Positions 12,518-21,259 of a stretch of DNA of 64,000 nucleotides are shown here, piece after piece (position 1 is the first letter of the stretch; the number at the start of each line of letters is the position of its first letter). The DNA comes from Riptortus pedestris. Lineage: Eukaryota > Arthropoda > Insecta > Hemiptera > Alydidae. The stretch covers positions 98,274,501 through 98,338,500 of the forward strand of contig CM032228.1 in the NCBI GenBank assembly GCA_019009955.1. The letters run 5' to 3'. Below the pieces are notes generated by a model, which was given only the letters and a program-made list of their open reading frames with translations, ran no database searches and was not told where the DNA came from. The translations under genes were made by a program, and so were the position numbers.

Positions 12518-13408
12518 CCATGGAGAGTAAAGAATAATCAAATTAATTTAAAACTAACACAATATCAAAAATCAAACACTCTTTCTTCAAAATTTTATCA
12601 TACATCTTTCAAGGCTGTAATTTCACAAAACTCTAATCCTTAATTCATTTTCACGGACGAATCTAAGACAGAACCCGGGACGGGCTCAGCCGCCACTATC
12701 AAAAACAAAACTTACAAAGTTAAACTACACGACGAATCAAGTACTTATACTGCAGAACTACAGGCCATTACACTAGCACTTTCAAAATTAGAAAATCGAT
12801 CACACCAAGTAATTTTATGCACGGACTCTTTCTTCTTCTTCTTAAAGTTCTTTACTTTCCTTGGGAAACATCTACTCCAATCATCCACTAATTAAAAAAA
12901 TACTCGACCTAATACACGCACTAAACGCTTTCAATTTTAAAATGTTGTGGTTACTCGGACACAAGGGCATTACAGAAATGACTGATATTGACAAACATGC
13001 AAAATTAGCAACAAAAATGACTACTCCTGACGTAACTACACTAACACCAACAGACCTCAACAAGATAGTACAGATAAAAGTACTCAAAGACTGGAAAGGA
13101 CACTGGTTAGGTACTGACAACAAACTATTGGAAATAAAAAGCAATGCTACAGGATGATCAAAGAGACAGTACGAAGATTCAAGAAGAGACTAAGTCGTCC
13201 TCACCAGACTACGTATTGGACATACATACCTGACGCATTCTTAATAATGAACAGAAAATACAAGCCTACATGTATTCAGTGCAACACTGGACTAACTGTA
13301 AAACACCTACTAACAGATTGCAGTTTACGAACTTGCTTAAACATTCCACTTGACTTGAAAGAATTACTGACTGAGGGTAGCCCTCATATCGCCACTATTC
13401 TGGCATAA
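12518..13408 (+). pseudogene. Non-LTR retrotransposon ORF2 C-terminus: RNase H domain and zinc knuckle (I/R1-like group)
   Basis: This is the 3' part of a retrotransposon polymerase gene. The reading starts at about PWRVKNNQIN, a linker typical of RNase H-bearing non-LTR elements, and passes one stop just before the RNase H domain. All four acidic residues of RNase H can be seen: FTDES (first Asp), YTAELQAI (Glu), LCTDS (second Asp) and the Asp in TDIDKHAKLA. A TTC-repeat expansion codes for Phe after the second Asp and is followed by a frame change. Further on, the tail VVLTRLRIGHTYLTH is reached by another frame change near 13150-13200. The end, CIQCNTGLTVKHLLTDC, is the CxxC...H...C knuckle that closes such proteins. 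The frameshifts and stop make it inactive. The endonuclease and polymerase regions are missing. Confidence 0.88.
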
Positions 13409-13463
13409 TTAAAAACAATTGGGCAGTTTGAGTATATTTCATTACATATTTTATAATTTTCAT
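13409..13463 (+). other. Probable 3' UTR of the retrotransposon
   Basis: The stop codon of the RNase H/zinc-knuckle reading is followed by unremarkable AT-rich sequence leading into a GT/GC tract. The true end of the element is not defined by an obvious poly-A or target duplication. Confidence 0.4.
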
Positions 13464-13578
13464 TGTGTGTGCGTGTGTGCGTGCGTGCGTGCGCGCGCGC
13501 GTGTGTGTGTGTGTGTATGTGTGTGTGCTCGCGCGCGTGTGTGTGTGTGTGCTCGCGCGCGTGTGTGTGTGTGTATGT
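13464..13578. repeat. Alternating (GT)n/(GC)n tract
   Basis: Over about 115 bases purines and pyrimidines alternate almost perfectly, with GTGCGTGC and GCGCGCGCGC blocks interspersed with pure GT. Two CTCGCGCGC units repeat inside. The long open frames through it on both strands are artefacts. Confidence 0.95.
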
Positions 13579-13794
13579 GATGTGTTTAAATTTGAATGAT
13601 ATATCCCTGTTTTTTATGAATAGCTGTTGTTTCTTAGTTAACAAATCTTCAGGTCACTTATTTATTCGCCACTTTTTTAATTCTAAGTTGTGATCGTGTT
13701 CCTTGTTTCTTTTAGTGTTTTGTGTTCCGTTTAGAGAATAGTTCTTTATATTATTTTGTGTGTTTCATTTTTTGTTATTTTGTCTTCTGATTTT

Positions 13795-13916
13795 AGCAGA
13801 TTTCCCTTAAGGGAAATCAGCTATTGAGGTTGTACTCATGACGGAATTTTCGACATTTTTCTTCAAATGTCCATCGATCCTACCTAGTAGATGACGAAAA
13901 TGAGGTCCGTTCAAAA

Positions 13917-13978
<62 letters not shown>

Positions 13979-14519
13979 CTGTTACCGCTCTAGCGGTCGC
14001 AATTTTTGTTTGATCCTTACCAAACTTCATATTTAAGCGTTTTATGTAAAAAGAAAGATCAAGTTCGTTAACGGCTGAAATCGGACCAGTGAGAGGGGGG
14101 GTTTAAAGGGGAGGATTTTCGAAAATTCGAAATATCTCCGTTACTATACGTCGGATCAAAAGATTGTATAGAACCAATCTTATTGCAAATTAAATTTACT
14201 ATAAATATTGTTCTATACCTTAATTCTCTATCTTGAATATTTGCATTTGTATTCTGCGTGTGGTCACCAATAGGCTGTTCGGAGTTTCCGACGAGAGCTC
14301 TGGTGGCCGTTTCCATAACTATCGTCCCTCGTGAATAGGTTTAGAGGTTAGGTTAACTGTTTTTTGGGCTAGAAACTACTGGGTTATTACGCCCTAAATA
14401 ATGTTTTTTAGGTTTAGAGGTTTCTTACTACTACAGTTGTTATTAGGCAGATTTCTCTATTGTAAAACTTCACGTGGGAAATCTGCTTAGTTTACGCAGC
14501 CCCTGCGTGACGGACTTTT
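13795..14519 (+). mobile_element. AGCAGA element, near-complete copy
   Basis: The left end is a palindrome (AGCAGATTTCCC, TTAA, GGGAAATCAGCT). It is followed by a GTACTCATGACG block, ATCGATCC, a (TA)n array (13920-13974), ACCGCTCTAGCGGT, and a conserved half with AAGATCAAGTTCGTTAACGG. The right end reads GGGAAATCTGCT, an inverted copy of the left terminus, then a hairpin (GCAGCCCCTGC), GTGACGGAC and a T-run. There is no coding capacity. About 14335-14450 is extra relative to other copies. Structure and T-rich flanks fit Helentron-related DINE/HINE elements, but that assignment is inference. Confidence 0.8.
13920..13974. repeat. (TA)n array inside AGCAGA element
   Basis: A pure TA array sits at the centre of the element, between the GGTCCGTTCAAAACTG block and the TGTCTGTTACCGCTCTAGCG block. 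The same position is occupied by TA arrays in the copies at 17092-17136, 62112-62135 and 63624-63679. Confidence 0.95.
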
Positions 14520-14890
14520 GTTTTGTTTTTGGTTTTCCCATCTTTAAGAAGAGCCAAATCGTCACAGTTGCGGAGCTCTATTGTTTATAATAAATTAAAA
14601 AACTGATTCCAAATGAAATTGAATGAATCCATATAAAAAGGAGAAGAGACGTTTTAATTATGGGATTTAATTACTTAATAATAATGCATTTGCTTGTGTT
14701 GTGCTATCACTGCATTTAATTTATTGTAGGAGAAATGCAAAGGCCCGATTACATTATAAAATAAACATGACAAAAATTGGCATTGGTTTTATCACTTATC
14801 AGTAGACTAACACTGTCTTTAGACGATAAACGTAAACAAACTGTCATAGTGATGATATGAGAGAGACTAGCGATTTGTCCCCTCTCCGAA
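14520..14890. other. AT-rich DNA, nothing recognised
   Basis: No open frame or shared repeat was identified. Confidence 0.4.
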
Positions 14891-14894
14891 ATGC

Positions 14895-15020
14895 CTGGCC
14901 AACATGGAGAGGGCAGTGAAGAGAGCTCAGTGTTCGCTAGGATGTTGGCCTGATCATGAAGAGCACCGTAGCGGGAAAGTGGCGCCAATATGTCGTCGCG
15001 GCTCTCAGTGAGTTTTATCA
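14895..15020 (+). repeat. GC-richer repeat, copy 2 of 2
   Basis: Shares with 7426-7575 the ordered motifs GGAGAGGGC, AGCTCAGTGTTCG, GTGG.CGCCAATATG and GTCGCGGCTCTCAGTGAGT. The minus strand is open for 96 codons (14749-15039) through this block without a recognisable product. See copy 1 for interpretation. Confidence 0.45.
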
Positions 15021-15168
15021 TTCTTCTTATCAATCCCACTCAGACCCTAAATTGTTTGTTGTTGCTGAGGTATGTTTGAGTTATTGTTACGTCTGGTGTA
15101 TTTGAACTATTATCACGCATCCGTCCTACTATTTCGATATTTTCCTTTAATTATCCTTGTTTGTGATA

Positions 15169-15171
<3 letters not shown>

Positions 15172-15208
<37 letters not shown>
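15172..15208. repeat. Poly-T tract, 37 bases
   Basis: An uninterrupted T-run. It could be the poly-A tail of a minus-strand retroelement, but no element body is recognisable to its left. Confidence 0.9.
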
Positions 15209-15212
<4 letters not shown>

Positions 15213-15514
15213 AAAACGAAATTATAATGTATCAGCCTACCTAAACGGAGAGAGGTCTGACTGAACTTTTCGTTTCCTTTATTTACTTAGAGTTTAATAA
15301 GTCCTTCAAAAATAATTAATTTTCACATTTACATTATATTATCATATGTTTTTTCATTAATTAATATATTAATTTCTAACACAATAATAATGCATTAAAT
15401 CGCCCAATGTGGTTGTTTATAAATTAAATTTAATAAAAATAGCATATTTTTCAACCTCATTAGGCAATACTTATTACATTATTGCGGTTCATCTTGGTCC
15501 TGTGAAATAGGGCT

Positions 15515-15683
15515 TTGGCTTTAATCTCATTTGTTAAACCTAAAGCCATCAGTTAGATTCTCATTTGGGCGAAATGAATTTATTTAGTCACGAACTCCTT
15601 AAATGTATTCCTATGTCCCACCCTGGCTAGAAAATGGTGTTCACCTATCGCTAAACCGGCACAAAGTGGACATTGATAAATAA
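15515..15683 (+). mobile_element. tRNA-derived SINE, diverged copy
   Basis: The reading GGCTTTGGCTTTAATCTCAT, TTGTTAAACCTAAAG, a weakened B box (GTTAGATTCTC), then GAATTTATTTAGTCACGAAC and CACCCTGGCTAGAAAATGGT follows the SINE consensus in plus orientation. It lacks the (TTA)-rich tail. Confidence 0.65.
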
Positions 15684-15689
15684 CATTTA

Positions 15690-16653
15690 ATAAACCATTT
15701 AACAAATTTAATAAACCACCAAAATTCCACTTGCATTTTACCCCTTAAACTAAAGGATGGATGGAACTAATGTTAGGCCCAAATTAACAATATTCGCCTT
15801 TCATTAACTACTTTTTGCCGAAAAATAAATGGAAAAATCTCACTCCTATTTACATATTTCACGGTAATTTCTATTCTTAGGTCAATGGTATTTATATGAT
15901 TTGGAATTTCGCCATAAATTTTAGCAAAATAAAATCACCCTTTTAGTTTAATACATCTAATTAATCATCCAAACCTAATTCCAGTATGCTTAATGGGTGG
16001 CTTCCTGTTTCTATTTTCTTTATTTAAAAAACCAAAAAAAAACCCAAAAAAACCGAAGTCTACTTAGAACCATTATACTTGGAGTATTTCTAACTTGATT
16101 CGCACAACACTCTTGCTTACTCCAGTTTGTTCATTAAACATAGCTCACATCAACATTTATTTTGATTCAAATCTTTTAAAACATTTAAAAATTAAAATGA
16201 AAATTTTCAAATTGCTGATGAAGGCCTGATGATGTCTGGTGGGAGGTTATGTGGTTGGAGTGACGTTTGCCCCCCACTATTGTGGTTTCATAACAGATGA
16301 AAGATAGCTATTTCTTTATTCAAGTAGCTACTCAATTACCTCACGTGCGTGCGTTCCGTTTGCATCTGTGTGCTTCATGGGATAATAAATTTTAGTCTGT
16401 GTTATTTACTCTATAGGACCAAACCGTTATACTTTACTATTTCAATTGAAGGAAAAACTAGATTTATTAGGGCATGTAAATGTATTTATTTTTGAAACTT
16501 TTTATTCAAGTAGTAACGCGTAATCCCTTCAACGAAAATGTTGCAAAAAAAAAAAAAAATCTTCGGTTCAGTTTACATCCAACTAAAGATTTCTCCGAAC
16601 AACCATTGGATTCATGTGTATAAAGAAGTCTGTACCAGACATAGTAAAACTGT
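15690..16653. other. AT-rich DNA, nothing recognised
   Basis: No gene or well-defined repeat was seen. Short A-runs occur near 16030 and 16545. Confidence 0.4.
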
Positions 16654-16660
16654 AAAAAAA

Positions 16661-17088
16661 GTCCGTCAGGCGGGGCTGCGTAAACTAAGCATATTTCCCA
16701 GGTAATGTTATACAATAGAGAAATCTCCATACGAGTGCCGAACTGTTACGGAAACGGCCGAACTAGGTTTGGCGGGAAGCGACCATAGCTCGTCCGTCAC
16801 ACTTAATAAAAATGAAAATATCTCGGTTAATATTCAAGATAGAGAATAAATATATATAACAATATTTATAGTACATTTAATTTTCAATAAGATTGGTTCT
16901 ATACAATTTTTCGATCTGATGTATAGTAACGGAGATATTTAGAATTTTCGAAATTCCCCCCTCTAAACCCCCCTCCCACTGGTCCGATTTCAGCCGTTAA
17001 CGAACTTGATCTTTCTTTTTACATAAAACGATTAAATACCGAGTTTGGTGACGATTAAACAAAAATTGCGACCGCTAGAGCGGTAACA

Positions 17089-17141
<53 letters not shown>

Positions 17142-17262
17142 TTTTGAGCGGACCTCATTTTCGTCATCTCCTAGGTAGGATCGATGGACATTTGAAGACA
17201 AATTTCAAAAATTGCGTCATGAGTACGACCTAAATAGCTGATTTCCCTCAGGGAAATCTGCT
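16661..17262 (-). mobile_element. AGCAGA element, near-complete copy
   Basis: In reverse orientation this 602-bp copy has the A-run and GTCCGTCAGGCGGGGCTGCG terminus, then AAACTAAGCATATTTCCC (right subterminal repeat), the AATATCTCGGTTAATATTCA block, the CTAGAGCGG palindrome, a (TA)n array (17092-17136), TAGGTAGGATCGATGGACAT, and finally the palindromic TTTCCCTCAGGGAAATCTGCT followed by AAAA. It is one of the best copies for defining the family. Confidence 0.82.
17092..17136. repeat. (TA)n array inside AGCAGA element
   Basis: Central TA array of the minus-strand element. Confidence 0.95.
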
Positions 17263-17439
17263 AAAAGCTAAATAACTGTTTCTTTGAAGTTATGATTAAG
17301 CATTACTCCATTATAACATTACAGTACATTTGAAACTTTGATAAGGTCTATAATGAATGTGACATCGAAACACACCGAAAATTTCACATGCTCAATTATC
17401 TTTACTCGCCCTATACAGAGTATATACCACGATAAATAG

Positions 17440-17990
17440 GCTAAAACTGCCATTAATAAACTGAATTTATATTTTAAACGAATAGAATATCGCAGCGTAT
17501 AGAAACAAACCGCAACTAATAATATTTACGAAACTTCGACCCAAATTATATCACAACATAACAATTAATAATGAGGAAATACCCTGGCACCATAAAGTAG
17601 AATACTTAGGAATAATTCCTGATAAAGGTCTGACCTTTACCCAGCGGATAATCACAGCATGCGACAAAGAGAGTAACGCCCTTTGCCAAATGTAACCGTA
17701 CTTTTATGGAAAGTCAGAATTAAGTTTGTCAAATAAAATTCAACTATACAAACCTTGTATTAAGTCGTTTTAACATATGATTGTGCCATCTTGAGCTCTT
17801 CTGGTAACAGTAACTACAAAAAACGGCAGGTCACTCTAAACAAGCGTGTCAGAACTGCATAAATCTTACCATGATTCACCAAAGTAGATACACATCAAAT
17901 GTCCGAAATTCCACGGATTAAATCGTTTATTTACAAACTCACAATTTTTTAAGGAAATTAGAACAATACCTAGCCCACTTATTAAAAATA
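17440..17990 (+). pseudogene. Non-LTR retrotransposon reverse transcriptase, C-terminal (thumb) fragment
   Basis: From 17510 the plus strand reads PQLIIFTKLRPK, then EEIPWHHKVEYLGIIPDK and GLTFTQRI. This is the polymerase-to-thumb junction of Jockey/I/R1-type elements (consensus IPW...VKYLG..LD..LTF). A stop follows after ALCQM and the frame goes on with SNKIQLYKPCIKS. After a frame change comes VRTA, a stop, then FTKVDTHQMSEIPRIKSFIY, matching the conserved region after the thumb. Several stops and at least one frameshift make it dead. It could be another copy of the family at 12518-13408, but the segments do not overlap, so this cannot be checked here. Confidence 0.83.
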
Positions 17991-17999
17991 TAGCTAACT

Positions 18000-18600
18000 A
18001 TACTAAAAGAACAAAGAAAATATATTGATATAAGAGAACTAAGCGCATATTACTTAAAGAATGAAAGGTCAACCGCCTGCAAAGTACTGAATTGTCTAAT
18101 AGAAACGAGATAAAACTCCTAGTTAATTGATAAACAAAATAATCCCCAACTCGACGCATTGTTTTGTAAAAGTTCATGAGCTGAAAAAAAAAATAAGTTC
18201 TTAAACTCGATAACAACGTGCAAACGTTTCAAAACGCTTCTCAAAATTTCTTCTGATTGTCACAACTAGTTACAAAAACGTTCCAAAAAAAAAATGTGTC
18301 CCTTTCAATTCGAAATAACCTAATGTCTTCAAATCATTTATGAGTCTGTAATAGTGGGTTGGAATGGATGTATCGCTGAGGTACTAATTTATCTTCTGGT
18401 TTAAGCATCAGGTTAGCAATGTGTATTGAGGCGTGAAAATTAATACCCCTGTTTGGCTTAAAATCTTGAGTTTGATTCTAGAATGATAAAACAAACTCAA
18501 CTTGATATCAAATGATCAGTACTTTGTAAAGGATCGGTACTAGTAGGGTTAGATGGATAAATGATTTGATAAATTATATTAGCTCGATAAATGTATACTT
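18000..18600. other. AT-rich DNA, nothing firm
   Basis: No open frame of interest. At 18400-18490 GGTTAGCAATGTGTATTGAG and TTGAGTTTGATTCTAG weakly recall the A and B boxes of the SINE, but the match is too poor to call. Confidence 0.35.
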
Positions 18601-18603
18601 TCT

Positions 18604-18607
<4 letters not shown>

Positions 18608-18650
<43 letters not shown>
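18608..18650. repeat. (TA)n array abutting Helitron b
   Basis: The TA array ends four bases before the CTAG terminus of the minus-strand Helitron at 18655. The same arrangement occurs at 57278-57327. Confidence 0.95.
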
Positions 18651-18654
<4 letters not shown>

Positions 18655-18798
18655 CTAGATAACCCATCAAACGTTGTTTTGCCTTATAAATTATTTCTAG
18701 TTTCTAGATAAATTCTAGTGTAGACAAAAAGTAACTTACTTATTATAAGTGTGTAAGTATGTGGTATATGGGTGAAATAGGCATGGAGCGCTATGAAC

Positions 18799-19076
18799 GA
18801 TAAGGGAATATTATTATTATTATGGGGGAGGTTTATACTCAGTAAAACTAAAATTATTATTATTAATTAATTAAAAGTAAAATTATTATTATTATTTATT
18901 AACGTCCACTTTTTGCAACTTAGGCTAAACGGGACGGGTTATCTACAGGTTACCACCCTTTTCTAGCCAGGGTGGGATTTTAGGATGTTATGAATTTCGT
19001 CACTAATAATTTCCATTGCCCAGGCGAGAATGAAACTCGCCACTCTAGGTTAACCATGTGGGAGATAAGGGAATAT
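18799..19076 (-). mobile_element. tRNA-derived SINE nested in Helitron b, with 13-bp target duplication
   Basis: The SINE body (18812-19063) is bounded by two copies of GATAAGGGAATAT (18799-18811 and 19064-19076). The second Helitron b has this site once (57468-57480), so it is a true empty site. Within the body, in reverse orientation, are the TTATTATT tail, AACGTCCACTTTTTGCAACT, GGGACGGGTTATCTACAGGT, TTTTCTAGCCAGGGTGGGAT, and the B box (here GGCGAGAATGAAACTCGCC, one base off) with CTCTAGGTTAACCATGTG. The 5' tRNA head is truncated. Confidence 0.9.
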
Positions 19077-19179
19077 AAAAATAACATACGCCAAACAATA
19101 TTATTTTTAAGTAATTATAGTTTATTTCTTAAAATTACATATCACATATTAATTACGACAGTAACACTAACAAACAACA

Positions 19180-19340
19180 TCAATCTTTTAATGCTATAGC
19201 ATGAACAATATTTTTTGTAAGCCCATCTTTAGCGAGCACAAACAAACTGGATGGTTTACCCACTCGAGAGCATGCTACGTACAATTGCCCGTGTGAAAAA
19301 CATGGTGTACTCAAATCCAAGCCACAACTCTTATTTCCCA
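19180..19340 (-). pseudogene. Helitron Pif1-type helicase, C-terminal remnant
   Basis: On the minus strand the frame reads NKSCGLDLSTPCFSHGQ, LYVACSRVGKPSSLFVLAKD, GLTKNIVHAIALKD and a stop at 19180. This is the end of the superfamily 1 helicase that unwinds DNA in Helitron rolling-circle transposition. GLDLSTPCFSHGQLYVACSR holds the last conserved helicase motif. All upstream parts (Rep nuclease, Walker motifs) are missing. Just before CGLD the frame departs from the family, losing the INKSQGQT motif still partly seen in the other copy. Confidence 0.87.
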
Positions 19341-19717
19341 TAAGCTAAGGGAAATTTTAATCGAAGTACAGTTAAAAACACTATAATTGATCAGTTATCG
19401 AGCGGGATGATAATGATTAAATTACTAAAATAGCTATAAAAAAAATAGGGGTTGGTGATAAAAAAGTATTAATTTAGGGTTGTATGTATTTTTTAATGCC
19501 ACTTTATAAAAAAATAAATAAAAACAAAAAATTTCGTCCAAAAATTAAAAAAAAATGTTAAGGGTGAACAACCCTTATCAATTAGGGGTATGAAAAATAG
19601 ATAGTAGCCGATTCTCAGACCTACTGAATGCGCATATAAAATTTGGTAAAAATCGGTAAAGCCGTTTCGGAGGAGTACGCTAACTAACATTGTGACATGG
19701 AAATTTTATATATTAGA

Positions 19718-20500
19718 TATAGTATCGTAGGTGGGCTTATTCATTGTAAAAAAAAAAATAGACTGCCAATTTACTGCATTAAGTCTGGCAATACATTCAT
19801 ACCGTGTGATGCTGCTCACTTTCAGCGAAGAATTTCACAATTAGTTTTCAAAATCTTTAGAAAATTACTTTACCTTTTTACAATTCAATAAAATAAGAAG
19901 TTGCTTTTGGTGCATCAAGGAGGAAGATATCACCATGAAACCTTCAAACAATGGCGATTAATTAATGAATTAAACCTAGTAAGAGTATATTAGTATAAAA
20001 GATAGTTGAAATTGAATAAGCAGTACATTTTTCACTACATTAGGATTTCAAGAAATTAACCGACTTCCTTTCTTCCGTAGTGAGAAAAGATAAATAAACC
20101 CTTTGGCATATCCATGGGAGGCCATGAAGACCCAGTTGTAAAAGCAATAGAGGTTGTATTAGGACTACACAGGAACTGAGAAATCAAAGCACTTAAGGAT
20201 AGAATGATTAGTTTACGTAACCTACTATTATCTCAACCAAATTGAGTTTGAAAGTTGAAACGTAAAGCTAAATCAGCTGTCCGTGGTGAAAGCTAACCCT
20301 TCAACATTGGATAGTTAAATATGATTAATTCTGACATCTCTCATGCGTGACGGCATAACTAAAATACATGTCTTCACTAACGTATTCATTTTGAAGGATA
20401 AATGTTGAGGGTTGCACTAATTAGTTTTAACAGATATATCTCATGGAAAATAACTATTGATGTTGCCCTTGAGATGCAATTTTTTTCAAAAAAGAGGGCA
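19718..20500. other. AT-rich DNA, nothing recognised
   Basis: No gene, RNA or shared repeat was seen between the Helitron and the GA tract. Confidence 0.4.
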
Positions 20501-20531
20501 AGAGAGAGAGAGAGTGAGAGAGAGAGAGATG
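20498..20531. repeat. (GA)n microsatellite
   Basis: A short, slightly interrupted GA array. The two open frames across it (Ser-Leu or Arg-Glu repeats) are artefacts. Confidence 0.9.
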
Positions 20532-20539
20532 ATGTGACG

Positions 20540-21145
20540 TTCTTTGAAAGCAAGAATGAATATTTGCAGTCTCTCCCCAGTCCTCTGATATCAGTCACAG
20601 AAAGAGATTTATAGACTTGTTGGAATCAAAACAAGAAAAAATAAATTCCTAGTAGCCAGCCGTAACCCAACCTGTAAATAAGCTACAGAGTTGAGGACCT
20701 ATTCCTTTTTTAGGAGAAAAGTTTTAAAATCATTGGAAATTTTTATTATTAACGAGTTCACTGAAATAAACGACAGAATAAATAGTAGTACTGACCGTCC
20801 GTTCTTCTTCCTCGAGTCATAAAGACTAGGAAAATCTCATGGTAAATCAGTGGGGAGGAATGAAGTTAAGGTTTTTAGTGTCGCAATAAGCCCAAAATGA
20901 GACACTAGAGATAAAAGATGGGAAAAATGTGAAGGGAAATAGTCAATGAAAGTTGCAATGAGCATGTGGTAAAAAGAAATGCAAACAGCTCCCTGTACAA
21001 GACAAGCATGTACACAAGGAAGACGGGACGATGAGACGGGTGAACAGAGGAGTTGCATGTAGTGGACTGGAAGACCAAAGGCTCCAAGAGGAGTAGGCTA
21101 ATAATGATGGCTAAAGACCTTCAGTCATAAAATACCAACCAAGGA
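20540..21145. other. Unassigned DNA
   Basis: The minus strand is open for 60-73 codons in two frames (20837-21087), with products rich in Leu, Ser and Phe that match nothing I know. No repeat was recognised. Confidence 0.35.
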
Positions 21146-21148
21146 TAC

Positions 21149-21181
21149 GTGTGTGTGTGTGTTTTGTGTGTGTGTGTGTGC
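21149..21181. repeat. (GT)n microsatellite
   Basis: A GT array interrupted once by TTT. Confidence 0.9.
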
Positions 21182-21194
21182 TTTTAGCGTTATT

Positions 21195-21254
21195 TTTATT
21201 AAATCATTACTTACTGAAATTCTCTTTATTAAATCATTACTACTGAAATTCTCT
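21195..21254 (+). repeat. Tandem duplication of a 30-bp unit
   Basis: The unit TTTATTAAATCATTAC, then TACTGAAATTCTC, occurs twice back to back, differing by a one-base or two-base indel. It looks like a recent local duplication. Confidence 0.9.
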
Positions 21255-21259
21255 ATAAG

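Larger units (their letters stand above)
18655..19717 (-). mobile_element. Helitron b, non-autonomous copy 1 (interrupted by a SINE)
   Basis: Read on the minus strand, the element starts TCTAATATATAAAATTTCCA (5' TC rule) and runs through CTCCTCCGAAACGGC. It ends with an imperfect stem (GGCAAAACAACGTTTG), then ATGGGTTATCTAG (3' CTAG rule). The flanks are A before and T after on that strand, as Helitrons require. It carries only the C-terminus of the Pif1-type helicase, so it is an internal deletion derivative. Without the nested SINE the length is about 800 bp, like the copy at 57328-58100. Confidence 0.88.

Noticed and set aside
12881..13144. 87-codon minus frame
   Set aside because: Shadow of the retrotransposon RNase H frame.
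13384..13693. His-Thr and Cys-Val frames
   Set aside because: They are readings of the GT/GC alternating tract on each strand.
13795..17262. The two AGCAGA elements as long terminal repeats of one retrotransposon
   Set aside because: They are in opposite orientation and end in palindromes and hairpins, not TG...CA. No gag-pol sequence lies between them apart from non-LTR remnants.
18400..18490. Extra SINE copy
   Set aside because: The A- and B-box-like strings are present but the rest of the element is not recognisable.
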